Assembly (NCBI RefSeq): GCF_051488665.1
Contig: NZ_JBPSEG010000008.1
Span: 1-64,000 of the forward strand
Direction of reading: 5' to 3'
Length of the DNA: 64,000 nt
Origin: Melioribacter sp051488665
GTDB lineage: Bacteria > Bacteroidota > Ignavibacteria > Ignavibacteriales > Melioribacteraceae
In this document: positions 44,923-53,698 of the stretch, piece after piece
How the letters are laid out: the number at the start of each line of letters is the position of its first letter
How positions within the stretch are numbered: the stretch's first letter is position 1
Translations under genes and position numbers: made by a program
Notes under the pieces: generated by a model
Databases searched by the model: none
Told to the model about the DNA's origin: nothing
The model's input: only the letters and a program-made list of their open reading frames with translations

Positions 44923-47205
44923 ATGAAAAAGATTATTTTGACGGTTTTGATAGCTTTTACAAGCGGCTTGGCTCAAAGCAGTTTCCATGGGAAAGTGATT
45001 GATAGTACCGGCAATCCGATACCGGAGGTAAATATTTTGGTCGCCGGTACGGATTACGGAACTTCTTCCGACAAAAATGGGATATTTAAGCTTAATTATC
45101 CTCTCAAATACGGAGACGAAATCACATTTTCGTGTGTCGGGTTTGAGACTAAATCTATCAAATATAATCCATCGATTAATTTTCAAACCGTCCGTTTGGA
45201 ACAAAAGGAGTATTCTTCCGAAGCGGTTGTCGTGACGGGAACGCGTAATCTCAAAAAACTGAAAGATACTCCCGTAAGAACTGAATTGGTTTCCGGAAAG
45301 GAAATTAAAAAATGCGGCTACGTCAGTCTGAAAGAGGTTCTGATGGAACAAACGGGGCTTGCCGTAATAAACAACCACGGCAGCGGCATACAGATTCAAG
45401 GACTCGATCCCGATTATACGCTTATTCTTATCGACGGCGAACCTGCAATCGGAAGAACTGCCGGCACGATTGAACTGTCCCGCTTCGACGTGGCAAATTT
45501 AAAACAAATCGAGATTGTCAAAGGTCCTTCTTCTTCTCTTTACGGAAGCGAAGCGCTTGCAGGCGTCGTTAATCTCATTACCTCTTTCCCCGATGTTCCG
45601 GAAAAAATCGCCCTTTACGCTCAAACCGGAACTCATAATTCATATCTGCTGAACGGAGACCTCTACAAATCTTTCGGCAAATTCAAAGGCTCGCTTTTTC
45701 TGAATACCAGGGGAACCGAAGGATACGATCTTACACCCGAGTCCGTTTCGAAAACCGCGCCGGAATATGACAATATACTGATTAATCCCAAAGTCGAATA
45801 TAGTTTCGACGAGTCAAACTCGATCAAAATAAACGTCAGATATTTTAATGAAAATCAAAATAACCTTGCGGAGGTTACGGAAAACGGTCAAACGGTAATT
45901 CTTAAAGACGAAGACAGACTGCGCGACGTTAATATTTCTTTGAACTATTCGGGTAAGTTAAGTAATGCGTATAGTCATCAGACCAGATTATACGCAAGTA
46001 ATTATTTTACCGAAAGCAAGCTGAATTACCAAATTGGAGGCGAACAATACGAATTTAGCCGGTTCGATCAATATTACTATAAAGCGGAATACTCGGGCAA
46101 TCTGCTGTTCGATCAAAATAATCTGACTACATTCGGCGCCGGATATGTAAATGAAAAGATTAATGCGGACAGAATCGACAAGGAAGCGGACGACATAAAT
46201 TCGCATTTCGTTTTTCTGCAACACGAGTGGATTCCGTCCCGGCTTGTCGATATTGTCGGAGGTGTCAGGTACGACTATCACAGCAAATATTCGTCCCGCA
46301 TAAGTCCCAAAATATCAGCCGCAATAAAACCGTATGATTTTTTGAAATTTAACGTGTCGGTCGGCAGCGGATTTAAGGCTCCTACGCTTCAACAGCTTTA
46401 TCTCAACTTTACAAATCCGCAGGTGGGCTATTCGGTTTACGGATCAACGAATTTTTTGTATTACTTCAATAAACTTCTGGAAGAAGGACAAATCGACAGG
46501 ATTCTTATTAATCCCGAAAACATAAGTAAACTAAACGCTGAGAATTCCTGGTCGTTTAATTTTGCTGTGGAGTACGAACCTTCCGAAAATTACTGGGCGT
46601 CTTTGAATTTATTCAGGAACAACGTAAGAGATTTAATCGACGCAACGCCTATCGCTATCAAGAAAAACGGACAGGGTATATACACCTATTTTAATCTGAA
46701 TAAAATTTATACGCAGGGCGTGGAATCCGAGATTAGAATAACCCTGTTCGATTATGTCAAATTAAGCGCCGGGTATCAATATCTCGATGCTGTCGACGAA
46801 GAAGTTCTCGAAAAGGTCAAAGCCGGCGAATATTTCAGACTAACCGAGTCGGGTCGATTGAAAAAAGTTACCGAATCCGACTACGGCGGGTTATTCAATC
46901 GCTCTAAGCACTCGGGAAACATCCGGCTCGCTTACGATAACGAAGCTTACGGCGTCTTTGCGGCGCTTACCGGAATTCTAAAAGGGAAATACGGGTATTA
47001 CGACAGAAACGGGAACGGCATTCTCGACGACGATAGCGAATACGCGCCGGGATACGCCGTCTGGAATTTTGCCCTGAACAAATCGATAAACAACCACTTG
47101 GCTTTGCAGCTAAGAATTGAAAATCTGTTGGATAGAAAATTGAGCGGACAAAATATGAATTTGTCCGGTAGAATAATTTACGCCGGAATTTCAATTAATT
47201 ATTAA
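44923..47205 (+). CDS. TonB-dependent receptor, haem/HmuR-like
   Basis: A 760-residue outer-membrane receptor. A signal peptide (about 1-18) is followed by a carboxypeptidase-regulatory-like domain (SFHGKVIDSTGNPIPEVNIL, about 20-95). A TonB box-like EAVVVTGTR leads into the plug domain (VSGKEIKKCGYVSLKEVLMEQTGL, IDGEPAIGRTAGTIELSRFD, IEIVKGPSSSLYGSEALAGVVNLIT, about 105-215). A 22-strand barrel ends in RIIYAGISINY. Immediate linkage to a HmuY-like lipoprotein (14 bp) points to haem or another metalloporphyrin as substrate. The sequence alone would not separate this from a vitamin B12 receptor. Transcribed from a strong promoter with an upstream dyad. Confidence 0.88.
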   Translation: MKKIILTVLIAFTSGLAQSSFHGKVIDSTGNPIPEVNILVAGTDYGTSSDKNGIFKLNYPLKYGDEITFSCVGFETKSIKYNPSINFQTVRLEQKEYSSEAVVVTGTRNLKKLKDTPVRTELVSGKEIKKCGYVSLKEVLMEQTGLAVINNHGSGIQIQGLDPDYTLILIDGEPAIGRTAGTIELSRFDVANLKQIEIVKGPSSSLYGSEALAGVVNLITSFPDVPEKIALYAQTGTHNSYLLNGDLYKSFGKFKGSLFLNTRGTEGYDLTPESVSKTAPEYDNILINPKVEYSFDESNSIKINVRYFNENQNNLAEVTENGQTVILKDEDRLRDVNISLNYSGKLSNAYSHQTRLYASNYFTESKLNYQIGGEQYEFSRFDQYYYKAEYSGNLLFDQNNLTTFGAGYVNEKINADRIDKEADDINSHFVFLQHEWIPSRLVDIVGGVRYDYHSKYSSRISPKISAAIKPYDFLKFNVSVGSGFKAPTLQQLYLNFTNPQVGYSVYGSTNFLYYFNKLLEEGQIDRILINPENISKLNAENSWSFNFAVEYEPSENYWASLNLFRNNVRDLIDATPIAIKKNGQGIYTYFNLNKIYTQGVESEIRITLFDYVKLSAGYQYLDAVDEEVLEKVKAGEYFRLTESGRLKKVTESDYGGLFNRSKHSGNIRLAYDNEAYGVFAALTGILKGKYGYYDRNGNGILDDDSEYAPGYAVWNFALNKSINNHLALQLRIENLLDRKLSGQNMNLSGRIIYAGISINY

Positions 47206-47219
47206 AAAAAGGAGAATAG

Positions 47220-47810
47220 ATGAAAAAGCTATATTTACTCGCGTTACTGTTTACTTTATTATTTGTCGGTTGCGACGACTCGAGCAGCACCGAACCGGTA
47301 GACGATACGCCCGATGTTAAAGTCGTAGAAGTTAAAGACGTTCCCGCATTGGGTCCGGGGTTGACATACTTCCGTTTTTCCGACAGTACAATTGTAACCG
47401 GAGCCGATACTTTATCCGATAAATGGGATATTGCATTCCTGAGAACAGGTATATACACAAACGGCGGCGTCAGCGGTCCGGGCAAGGGCGGAGCGATTGT
47501 ACTGAAAAACACCGACTTTTATGATTTAAAGGAAGCTTCCTCTGAAGGATATCAGGTCGACGCAGAAAACGCGCCCGCCATCCCAACAGGTTCCGGAAAC
47601 GGCTGGTACAATTATAATTCCGAAACTCATATCATTTCGCCTATTCCCGGAGTTGTGCTTGTTATTAAAACGGGCGACGGTAAATACGCAAAGGTTCAAA
47701 TTATCAGTTATTACAAAGGCGCGCCGGATAATCCGACGCTTTCCGACGAGTCGAAATATTATTCATTCAGATATGTCTATCAACCGAACGGCTCGACTAA
47801 ATTTGAATAA
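47220..47810 (+). CDS. hmuY: HmuY-family haem-binding lipoprotein
   Basis: A 196-residue lipoprotein with lipobox ending at Cys18 (LLFVGC). The HmuY core is recognisable: LTYFRFSDSTIV, SDKWDIAFLRTGIYTNGGVSGPGKGGAIV (about 61-90), GNGWYNYNSETHIISPIPGVVLVIKTGDGKYAKVQIISYYKG and SFRYVYQPNG. HmuY proteins sit on the outer surface and take haem from host or environmental proteins for the TonB receptor. The start is 14 bp after the receptor stop, so it is an operon partner. The usual haem-ligand histidines are not obvious, so a different porphyrin or metal-porphyrin ligand is possible. Confidence 0.87.
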   Translation: MKKLYLLALLFTLLFVGCDDSSSTEPVDDTPDVKVVEVKDVPALGPGLTYFRFSDSTIVTGADTLSDKWDIAFLRTGIYTNGGVSGPGKGGAIVLKNTDFYDLKEASSEGYQVDAENAPAIPTGSGNGWYNYNSETHIISPIPGVVLVIKTGDGKYAKVQIISYYKGAPDNPTLSDESKYYSFRYVYQPNGSTKFE

Positions 47811-47828
47811 AAAAAGAAAGGAAAAAAA

Positions 47829-48395
47829 ATGAAATCATATAGAACATTACTTTACTTCTTAATTACCGGTTTATTCCTTTATACGAATCTCCTGGGTATG
47901 GCAGGAGACGGCAAAAAAGTGTCCGTGGTTATAGTCGGGCACGGTGCTCCTGCCAAAGATTTTCCGAAATTAAAAGAATATTTCAAATTGCACGACAGCC
48001 ACACTCCCGAAGCCTAAGAAATCGAAAACGAGCTGCGCAACTGGCCCCGCAACGAAGAAAACGATCCCTACTGGGCGGGTTTTATGAAAATTGTCGAAAT
48101 ATTTAAAAGTAAGTTTCAGAATTTTCATTCGGTCCATTATGCTTTCAATGAAATGTGCGCTCCTACGGTAGGCGAAGCGCTCAAGAAAGCATCCGAAGAA
48201 AAACCGGATTTAATCCTTGTAACGAGCATAATGTTCACTCCTGGCGGCGGGCACTCCGAAAAGGATATTCCCGCCGCAATTGAAATGTTTCAGGAAGAAC
48301 ACCCTGAAATTAAGATTGAATATGCCTGGCCTTACAGCCAGGAAGCCTTGGCGGATTTCATCAATTCACACCTGCTGCGCTTTATTGATAAATAA
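47829..48395 (+). pseudogene. CbiX-like chelatase, exported, interrupted by an in-frame TAA
   Basis: One continuous frame from ATG 47829 to TAA 48395 is interrupted only by a TAA at 48015-48017. Across the stop the protein is intact: signal peptide (about 1-25), VVIVGHGAPAKDF with His38, then, after the stop, EIENELRNWPRNEEN, HYAFNEMCAPTVGEALKKA and TPGGGHSEKDIPAA. These are the two catalytic-His motifs of CbiX/CbiK-type sirohydrochlorin cobaltochelatases; the signal peptide points to a periplasmic version. The downstream half has an ATG at 48084 but would lack the first active-site motif. Most likely a recent nonsense mutation or sequencing error. It ends the hmuR-hmuY operon and precedes a terminator. 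Confidence 0.78.
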
Positions 48396-48401
48396 CCGTA
48401 A

Positions 48402-48444
48402 GGAGCCGGCATTGTCCGGCTCCATTTATTTTTATTCTTTTTTG
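48402..48444 (+). terminator. Intrinsic terminator of the hmu-like operon
   Basis: GGAGCCGG (48402-48409) pairs with CCGGCTCC (48416-48423) around CATTGT, followed by a T-rich run through 48443. Confidence 0.85.
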
Positions 48445-48451
48445 TCTTGCT

Positions 48452-48592
48452 GCGGACATATCGCTCGGTATAAAAAATATTACGGATCAATACCAGGACG
48501 ACCTTGACTCCGGAGTCGACAGGGATCCCGGATATGTATACGGTCCGTCTTCTCCGCGTACGGTATATATTAATCTGGGATTCAAATTGTAA
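48452..48592 (+). pseudogene. C-terminal relic of a TonB-dependent receptor
   Basis: From about 48452 one frame reads ADISLGIKNITDQYQDDLDS, then GVDRDPGYVYGPSSPRTVYI and NLGFKL before TAA at 48590-48592. This is the last barrel strands of a TonB-dependent receptor (the GPxxPRTVY...F end is characteristic). There is no start and the rest of the gene is missing. It differs from the end of the intact receptor at 44923, so it came from a second receptor that was deleted, with the chelatase gene or its terminator now joined in front. Confidence 0.72.
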
Positions 48593-48611
48593 TTACAAGA
48601 TGTGAATAGAG

Positions 48612-48650
48612 GGAATCCGTCAAATTCATTTTTATTAGATGACGGATTCC
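48612..48650. terminator. Bidirectional-looking hairpin between the relic and the EVE gene
   Basis: GGAATCCGTCA (48612-48622) pairs with TGACGGATTCC (48640-48650), an 11-bp perfect stem. An A/T-rich flank on both sides makes it a likely terminator for the minus-strand EVE gene, which ends 13 bp away. Confidence 0.65.
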
Positions 48651-48663
48651 TTCTTAAAAATAT

Positions 48664-49125
48664 TTAACTTCCCATCCTTACGATTACGTCGAATTCTTCT
48701 TTCGTAACGGGCATTACCGACAGCCGATTCCCTCTTTGTACCAGTTTCATGTTTTTCAGTTTAGGATTTTGTTTAATTTCATCGAGCGTAACGGCTTTGG
48801 GGAATTTCTTTACCAACTTAATGTCGACCATATACCACGCGGGATTCTCTTTTTTGCTTTTGGGATCGTAGTGCTTGTCGTCCGGATCGAAAGCTGTGAA
48901 GTCCGGATATCCCTCTTTGACCACTTCGCAAACGCCGACGGCGGCAGGAGGCTTTGTATTGCTGTGATAAAAAATCACTTTGTCGCCTTTTTTCATTTCG
49001 TCTCGCATATAATTGCGGGCTTGATAATTTCTAACTCCGTCCCAATAAGTAGTTTGGTTCTTGCTTTTTGCAAGGTCGTCTATCGAAAAAACGTCGGGTT
49101 CGGATTTGACCAGCCAGTATTTCAT
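48664..49125 (-). CDS. EVE domain protein
   Basis: A 153-residue protein consisting of one EVE domain (PUA-like fold): MKYWLVKSEPDVFSIDDLAK, TTYWDGVRNYQARNYMRDEMKKGDKVIFYHSNTKPPAAVGVCEVVKE, WYMVDIKLV, LVQRGNRLSVMPVTKEEFD. The WDGVRNYQARN-FYHS pattern is characteristic. EVE domains bind modified bases in DNA or RNA (for example 5-methylcytosine-like) and some are linked to restriction or RNA modification. It lies 11 bp after uvrA in the same direction, so it is probably cotranscribed with it. Its specific ligand is unknown. Confidence 0.92.
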   Translation of the reverse strand: MKYWLVKSEPDVFSIDDLAKSKNQTTYWDGVRNYQARNYMRDEMKKGDKVIFYHSNTKPPAAVGVCEVVKEGYPDFTAFDPDDKHYDPKSKKENPAWYMVDIKLVKKFPKAVTLDEIKQNPKLKNMKLVQRGNRLSVMPVTKEEFDVIVRMGS

Positions 49126-49136
49126 TTCCCCTCCGG

Positions 49137-51917
49137 TTAATGATTTTCAAGATAAGCTTTCAAAAATTTTCCTGTGTACGAACGGTCGCATGCCATTATT
49201 TCTTCCGGAGTTCCCGCGGCAACAATTTCTCCGCCGCGATCTCCGGCTTCGGGTCCGAGGTCGATTATATAGTCTGCGCATTTGATAACGTCAAGATTGT
49301 GTTCGATTATTACGACCGAATTTTTGTTTGCTATTAGCATTTGAAAACTTTTCAATAACTTGTTAATATCGTCGAAATGCAATCCCGTCGTAGGCTCGTC
49401 GAATATGAATAGAGTGTGTTGATTTTTGCGACGCTGCGCCAGATGCGACGCAAGTTTGACTCTTTGAGCCTCGCCGCCGGATAGGGTCGTTGACGGCTGT
49501 CCCAATTTTATGTATCCCAGTCCAACGTCGGAGAGCGTTTGGAGTATATCTCTCAACTTGTCGTGATTGGCAAAAAAATGGAGCGCTTCGTCTACGGTCA
49601 TATTTAATACGTCGACGATATTTTTGCCTTTGTATGTAATTTCCCGAACTTCCTTTTTGAAACGCGTGCCTTTGCAGTCGTCGCATTCAAGATATAAATC
49701 GGCAAGGAACTGCATTTCGATTTTTACGAATCCGTCGCCTTCGCAAGTGTCGCATCTTCCGCCCGGCACATTGAACGAAAAGTAACCCGGTTTATAACCG
49801 CGGGCTCTGGCTTGAGGAGTCGATGCGAATATTTCGCGTATCAGCTCGTAGCCTTTTACATAACTTATCGGGTTCGACCGCGGCGATTTTCCGATAGGCG
49901 ATTGATCTACAATTTCGATATTATCGATATAACGCGCTCCTTCGATCGTATCGAATTTTCCTAATTTCGGGGGATTACCTCCGTTCATTTTAACAAGTCC
50001 GCCGTATAAAATATCGTGCACAAGAGTGCTTTTTCCCGAACCGCTCACTCCGGTTACAACAACAAATTTTCTCAACGGGAATTCGACCGTTATATTTTTG
50101 AGATTGTTTTCTCTCGCTCCCGTTATTCGTATCGTCTCGGTTTTGGAGGTATTCCTCTTGTCGGGCAAGGGAATTTTTAATTTGCCGGATAAATATTTGC
50201 CTGTAAGCGAATCCGGATTTTTTACGATTTCGTAGTATGTTCCCGAAGCGACCAATTGACCCCCGTTCAATCCGGCTTTGGGTCCCATGTCGTAAATCAG
50301 ATCGGCTTCTTTCATCATTTCGGGGTCGTGTTCCACAACAAGCACGGTATTTCCGATGTCGCGCAGAGATTTGAGAATTTTTATCAAACGGGCGTTGTCC
50401 CGCGGATGAAGCCCAATTGAAGGTTCGTCGAGTACGTATAACGTGCCCATCAATGCCGAACCCAAAGAAGTTGCAAGATTAATTCTTTGCGTTTCGCCGC
50501 CCGACAGCGTGCTGCTCAATCTGTCCAATGTAAGATAACCAAGTCCCACGTCGTTTAAGAACGTAAGCCGTTTCAGAATTTCTTCGTAGATTCTTTGTGC
50601 TATTGTTTTTTCGTATTCGCTCAATTCGAGATTTAGAAAGAAATCATGAGCCTTTTCAATCGACATTTTTACGATGTCGAAAATAGAGAGTCCTCCTACT
50701 TTAACCTGAAGGGCTTCCCTTCGCAGCCTCGAACCTTTGCATGCGTGGCAGATCGTATAGCCTCTGTATTTACTCAGCAGAATTCTGATGTGCATTTTGT
50801 AAGTGTGATTTTCGAGCTCTTTGAAAAAGCCGTCTATGCCTTCAAAACCTTCATAACCTTTTCTGAGAATTTCAACCTGCTTTTCGGTCAAATCCTTGAA
50901 CGGCTTGTCGAGTGGTATTTTGTGTTTGTTATTTCTTATTAATTGTCTTAGATATTTGCTGAATTTCGGCGTGCGCCACGGCGCAATAGCTCCTTCGCTT
51001 ATGCTCAAAGTCGGGTCGGGAACGATAAGATTCATATCGTAATCCATCGTTTTACCGAATCCCTGGCAGACGGGACAGGCGCCGTACGGATTATTGAATG
51101 AGAAAAATCGAGGTTCCGGCTCTTCGTATTTTATGCCGCAGCATTCGTAAAAACGGTTGAAGTTTTTTCTTTCGAAAGTGTCCGCGTTGATTACCAGAAG
51201 TCTGCCTTCTCCTTCCTTAAAAGCAATTTCAATCGATTCGGCTAATAATTCTCGTATTTTTCCTTTTTTAATTTTGAATCTGTCGAGCACTACAATAATG
51301 TCTTCTTTTTCAACTTCGGCAAATTCCCGGAAGTTATCGAGTTCGCTTAAATCGACAAATTCGTTTTTAACGATTATCCTGAAAAAGCCTTTCTTTTTCA
51401 AAAGTTCTATTTCCTCGATAACGGTGCGCTTTTCGTGAGGGTGTATCGGAAATCCGATGTAGTATTTTCCGTTTTCTTCCCGGGTTTCGAGCCATTCGCA
51501 TACGGTGGCAACGGTATCTTTTTTAACTTCGTTGCCGCAGTCGAAACAGATAGTCTTCCCGATTCTAGCAAACAGCAAACGCAGGTAGTCGTAAATTTCC
51601 GTTGAAGTGCCGACAGTCGAACGCGGATTGCGCGCGGTGGTTTTCTGTTCAATAGCTACTGCAGGCGAAATTCCCTGTATAATATCGACGTCGGGTTTAT
51701 TCATTCTTTCTAGAAACTGACGCGCATAAGACGAAAGGCTTTCTACGTACCGGCGCTGTCCTTCGGCATAAATCGTGTCGAATACAAGCGAGGATTTGCC
51801 GCTTCCGCTTACGCCGGTAAAAACAACCAGTTTGTTTTTCGGAATTTCGAGGGAGATGTTCTTAAGATTATGCTGACGCGCCCCTTTTATTATTATTTTC
51901 TTATTGTCGAATGTCAT
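49137..51917 (-). CDS. uvrA: UvrABC excinuclease ATPase subunit A
   Basis: Damage-recognition subunit of nucleotide excision repair. 926 residues, full length, with two ABC ATPase modules. Walker A is GVSGSGKSSL (about 35) and again GVSGSGKSTL (about 630). ABC signatures are STLSGGETQRINLATSLGSALMGTLYVLDEPS and TTLSGGEAQRVKLASHLAQRR, and Walker B segments follow (LYVLDEPSIGLHP, LFIFDEPTTGLHF). Zinc modules are visible as CHACKGSRLRRE and CDTCEGDGF ... CDDCKGTRF. An inverted repeat 18 bp upstream of the start may be a DNA-damage operator. EVE protein gene follows. Confidence 0.98.
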   Translation of the reverse strand: MTFDNKKIIIKGARQHNLKNISLEIPKNKLVVFTGVSGSGKSSLVFDTIYAEGQRRYVESLSSYARQFLERMNKPDVDIIQGISPAVAIEQKTTARNPRSTVGTSTEIYDYLRLLFARIGKTICFDCGNEVKKDTVATVCEWLETREENGKYYIGFPIHPHEKRTVIEEIELLKKKGFFRIIVKNEFVDLSELDNFREFAEVEKEDIIVVLDRFKIKKGKIRELLAESIEIAFKEGEGRLLVINADTFERKNFNRFYECCGIKYEEPEPRFFSFNNPYGACPVCQGFGKTMDYDMNLIVPDPTLSISEGAIAPWRTPKFSKYLRQLIRNNKHKIPLDKPFKDLTEKQVEILRKGYEGFEGIDGFFKELENHTYKMHIRILLSKYRGYTICHACKGSRLRREALQVKVGGLSIFDIVKMSIEKAHDFFLNLELSEYEKTIAQRIYEEILKRLTFLNDVGLGYLTLDRLSSTLSGGETQRINLATSLGSALMGTLYVLDEPSIGLHPRDNARLIKILKSLRDIGNTVLVVEHDPEMMKEADLIYDMGPKAGLNGGQLVASGTYYEIVKNPDSLTGKYLSGKLKIPLPDKRNTSKTETIRITGARENNLKNITVEFPLRKFVVVTGVSGSGKSTLVHDILYGGLVKMNGGNPPKLGKFDTIEGARYIDNIEIVDQSPIGKSPRSNPISYVKGYELIREIFASTPQARARGYKPGYFSFNVPGGRCDTCEGDGFVKIEMQFLADLYLECDDCKGTRFKKEVREITYKGKNIVDVLNMTVDEALHFFANHDKLRDILQTLSDVGLGYIKLGQPSTTLSGGEAQRVKLASHLAQRRKNQHTLFIFDEPTTGLHFDDINKLLKSFQMLIANKNSVVIIEHNLDVIKCADYIIDLGPEAGDRGGEIVAAGTPEEIMACDRSYTGKFLKAYLENH

Positions 51918-51934
51918 ATGTCATTTGAAAAAAA

Positions 51935-51954
51935 TCGTAACCGGAAAGTTACGA
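51935..51954. promoter_or_regulatory. Inverted repeat upstream of uvrA
   Basis: TCGTAAC (51935-51941) and GTTACGA (51948-51954) form a perfect 7-bp dyad around CGGAAA, ending 18 bp before the uvrA start. It does not match the E. coli or Gram-positive LexA boxes, but its position makes it a candidate repressor site. Confidence 0.45.
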
Positions 51955-52006
51955 ATAAGTTAGAAGATTTTCTTGATTGAGGGAGGTTATAGATTAATAC
52001 TAAAAA

Positions 52007-52447
52007 TTACTTTTCTTCTTCCCAGTCGATAAGTTTGCCGTCCCTGAAGAAGAATGTGATTTTTCCGTAATACCATTGAGTAAAAACGCCCCATTTTTCC
52101 ACGTTCTTGTCAATTCTGTCGGGTTTTCCCCAGCCGGCTCTTAGCATCTCTTCCGTCATGCCTTTCCAAATTTGTTTATGATAAACCCGGGGACCGTATT
52201 TCCTTCCGAATTTTTTTACATAAACCGCTTCGATTTCCCTCTCCGCTTTTTCGATTAAAGAATCGAGTTTTTTGCTTTCGTTTTTTAGAGAATCGATTTC
52301 GTTCTTTAACGCCGATTTGTAGTTCAGAAGATTATTTTTTCGAGACGTTAAAGAATCATGCTGAGATTTATAATCTTTTTGACCGAGCAAACTTTGCGCG
52401 TTTGTTAATGAAAAACTTAAAATAAATAATAACAGAAATCTGTGCAT
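52007..52447 (-). CDS. Exported coiled-coil protein with BamE-like C-terminus
   Basis: A 146-residue protein with a signal peptide (MHRFLLLFILSFSLTNAQ) and a coiled-coil segment rich in Lys/Glu/Ser/Leu (about 30-75). The small C-terminal domain QIWKGMTEEMLRAGWGKPDRIDKN ... EKWGVFTQWYYGKITFFFRDGKLIDWEEEK resembles the BamE/SmpA fold (GMT...V...GxPxxI). It may be a periplasmic scaffold. It sits between uvrA and pfkA with no clear partner; the pfkA terminator lies just upstream. Function not assigned. Confidence 0.68.
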   Translation of the reverse strand: MHRFLLLFILSFSLTNAQSLLGQKDYKSQHDSLTSRKNNLLNYKSALKNEIDSLKNESKKLDSLIEKAEREIEAVYVKKFGRKYGPRVYHKQIWKGMTEEMLRAGWGKPDRIDKNVEKWGVFTQWYYGKITFFFRDGKLIDWEEEK

Positions 52448-52465
52448 CTTAAAGGTCCCGATATT

Positions 52466-52496
52466 TATAAAAACAAATCCCGCATAATGCGGGATT
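52466..52496 (-). terminator. Intrinsic terminator of pfkA
   Basis: AATCCCGCA (52476-52484) pairs with TGCGGGATT (52488-52496) around TAA. On the minus strand it is followed by a U-rich run (TTTGTTTTTAT). It lies about 70 bp after the pfkA stop. Confidence 0.85.
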
Positions 52497-52566
52497 GCAA
52501 GTAGTGAGATATTTTTTATGAAAATTGTTTATTGATGTTACAATGATAATAAAAATCATAAAAAAA

Positions 52567-53670
52567 TTACAAGTCTTTGGTACCAAAACAAACGCCGACG
52601 GCTTTGGCTGCAAGAACTCCCTGATCGGTTTTCTTAACGAGTTTTTGTTTTGCGATAGCATCAACAATGTTCACGCTTTTAATTTCATTCCCTTTCAAAG
52701 CGACCATTTTGCCGAATTGTCCTTTAATAGCGAGCTGAATTGCCTGAGTTCCGAATTTTGTGGAAAGAATACGATCGAAAGGAGTGGGGCTTCCGCCGCG
52801 CTGCAGATGTCCCAGTACAGTATAACGGGTTTCGAGTCCGGTATTCTCGCTTATTTTTTTAGCGACATACTCGCCGATTCCGCCTAACTGGATCGGGTCG
52901 GTTCTTTTAATATCTTTGCCTTTCATAATCATCGTGCCGTCTTTGGATTTAGCTCCTTCGGCGACGCAAACAATGCTGAAGCGTTTGCCCATCATATTTC
53001 GCATCAGCACCTTATCGTAAATTGCTTCCCAGTCGAACGGAATTTCGGGAATCAGGATCACGTCGGCGCCTCCGGCAAGTCCTCCGTTGAGAGCTATCCA
53101 GCCTGCGTATCTGCCCATTACTTCGATAACCATAACGCGGTGATGAGACGAAGCGGTTGTATGGAGGCGGTCGAGAGCTTCCGCAACCACGTACACTGCG
53201 GAGTCGTGACCGAATGTCAGATCCGTAGCGTCCAGGTCGTTGTCGATGGTTTTGGGAACTCCGACAACATTCATTCCCATTTGACTGAGTTGATGCGAAA
53301 TATGCATTGTGCCGTCGCCTCCGATTGCAATAATGGCGTCCAAATTCCAAGCGTCGTAATTTCGCATTGCCTCTTTCGAGCGGTTCATAATTTTGATTTT
53401 TCCGTCCACTTCTTCAGGCCAGTGAAACGGGTCGCCTTTATTCGAAGAGCCTAAAATCGTGCCGCCGGTGGCAAGAATTCCCGATACGTCTTTGTTATAC
53501 AATTCCATCGCTTTGCCTTCGACCAATCCCTCGAAGCCGTCGAGAATGCCGAGCACGGTCAAACCGTTATCGAGAGCGGGCTTGGTTACGCCTCTGATAA
53601 CCGCGTTCAGTCCCGGGCAGTCGCCGCCGCCTGTAAGTATTCCTACTCTTTTAATTTTTTTTGATGGCAT
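52567..53670 (-). CDS. pfkA: 6-phosphofructokinase (PFK-A superfamily)
   Basis: Phosphorylates fructose 6-phosphate to fructose 1,6-bisphosphate. At 367 residues, the long-chain form of the family. Motifs: GILTGGGDCPGLNAVIRG (about 9-26), ATGGTILGSSNKGDP, AIIAIGGDGTMHISHQL, GVPKTIDNDLDATD, MVIEVMGRYAGWIAL and GHLQRGGSPTPFDR. The phosphoryl-donor positions are Gly (GGDGT) and Lys (PKTIDND), the combination seen in the mixed 'group III' enzymes, many of which use ATP; the PPi form usually has GGDD. The donor must be shown by assay. It is transcribed with rnhC upstream (28 bp), which may be coincidental. Confidence 0.95.
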   Translation of the reverse strand: MPSKKIKRVGILTGGGDCPGLNAVIRGVTKPALDNGLTVLGILDGFEGLVEGKAMELYNKDVSGILATGGTILGSSNKGDPFHWPEEVDGKIKIMNRSKEAMRNYDAWNLDAIIAIGGDGTMHISHQLSQMGMNVVGVPKTIDNDLDATDLTFGHDSAVYVVAEALDRLHTTASSHHRVMVIEVMGRYAGWIALNGGLAGGADVILIPEIPFDWEAIYDKVLMRNMMGKRFSIVCVAEGAKSKDGTMIMKGKDIKRTDPIQLGGIGEYVAKKISENTGLETRYTVLGHLQRGGSPTPFDRILSTKFGTQAIQLAIKGQFGKMVALKGNEIKSVNIVDAIAKQKLVKKTDQGVLAAKAVGVCFGTKDL

Positions 53671-53698
53671 AATACACCTTATTTTTTAGTCAATTCTA

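Noticed and set aside
48084..48395. A separate 103-codon gene after the chelatase start
   Set aside because: It is in the same frame as the upstream part, lacks the first active-site motif and has no ribosome site, so it is treated as the rest of one broken gene.
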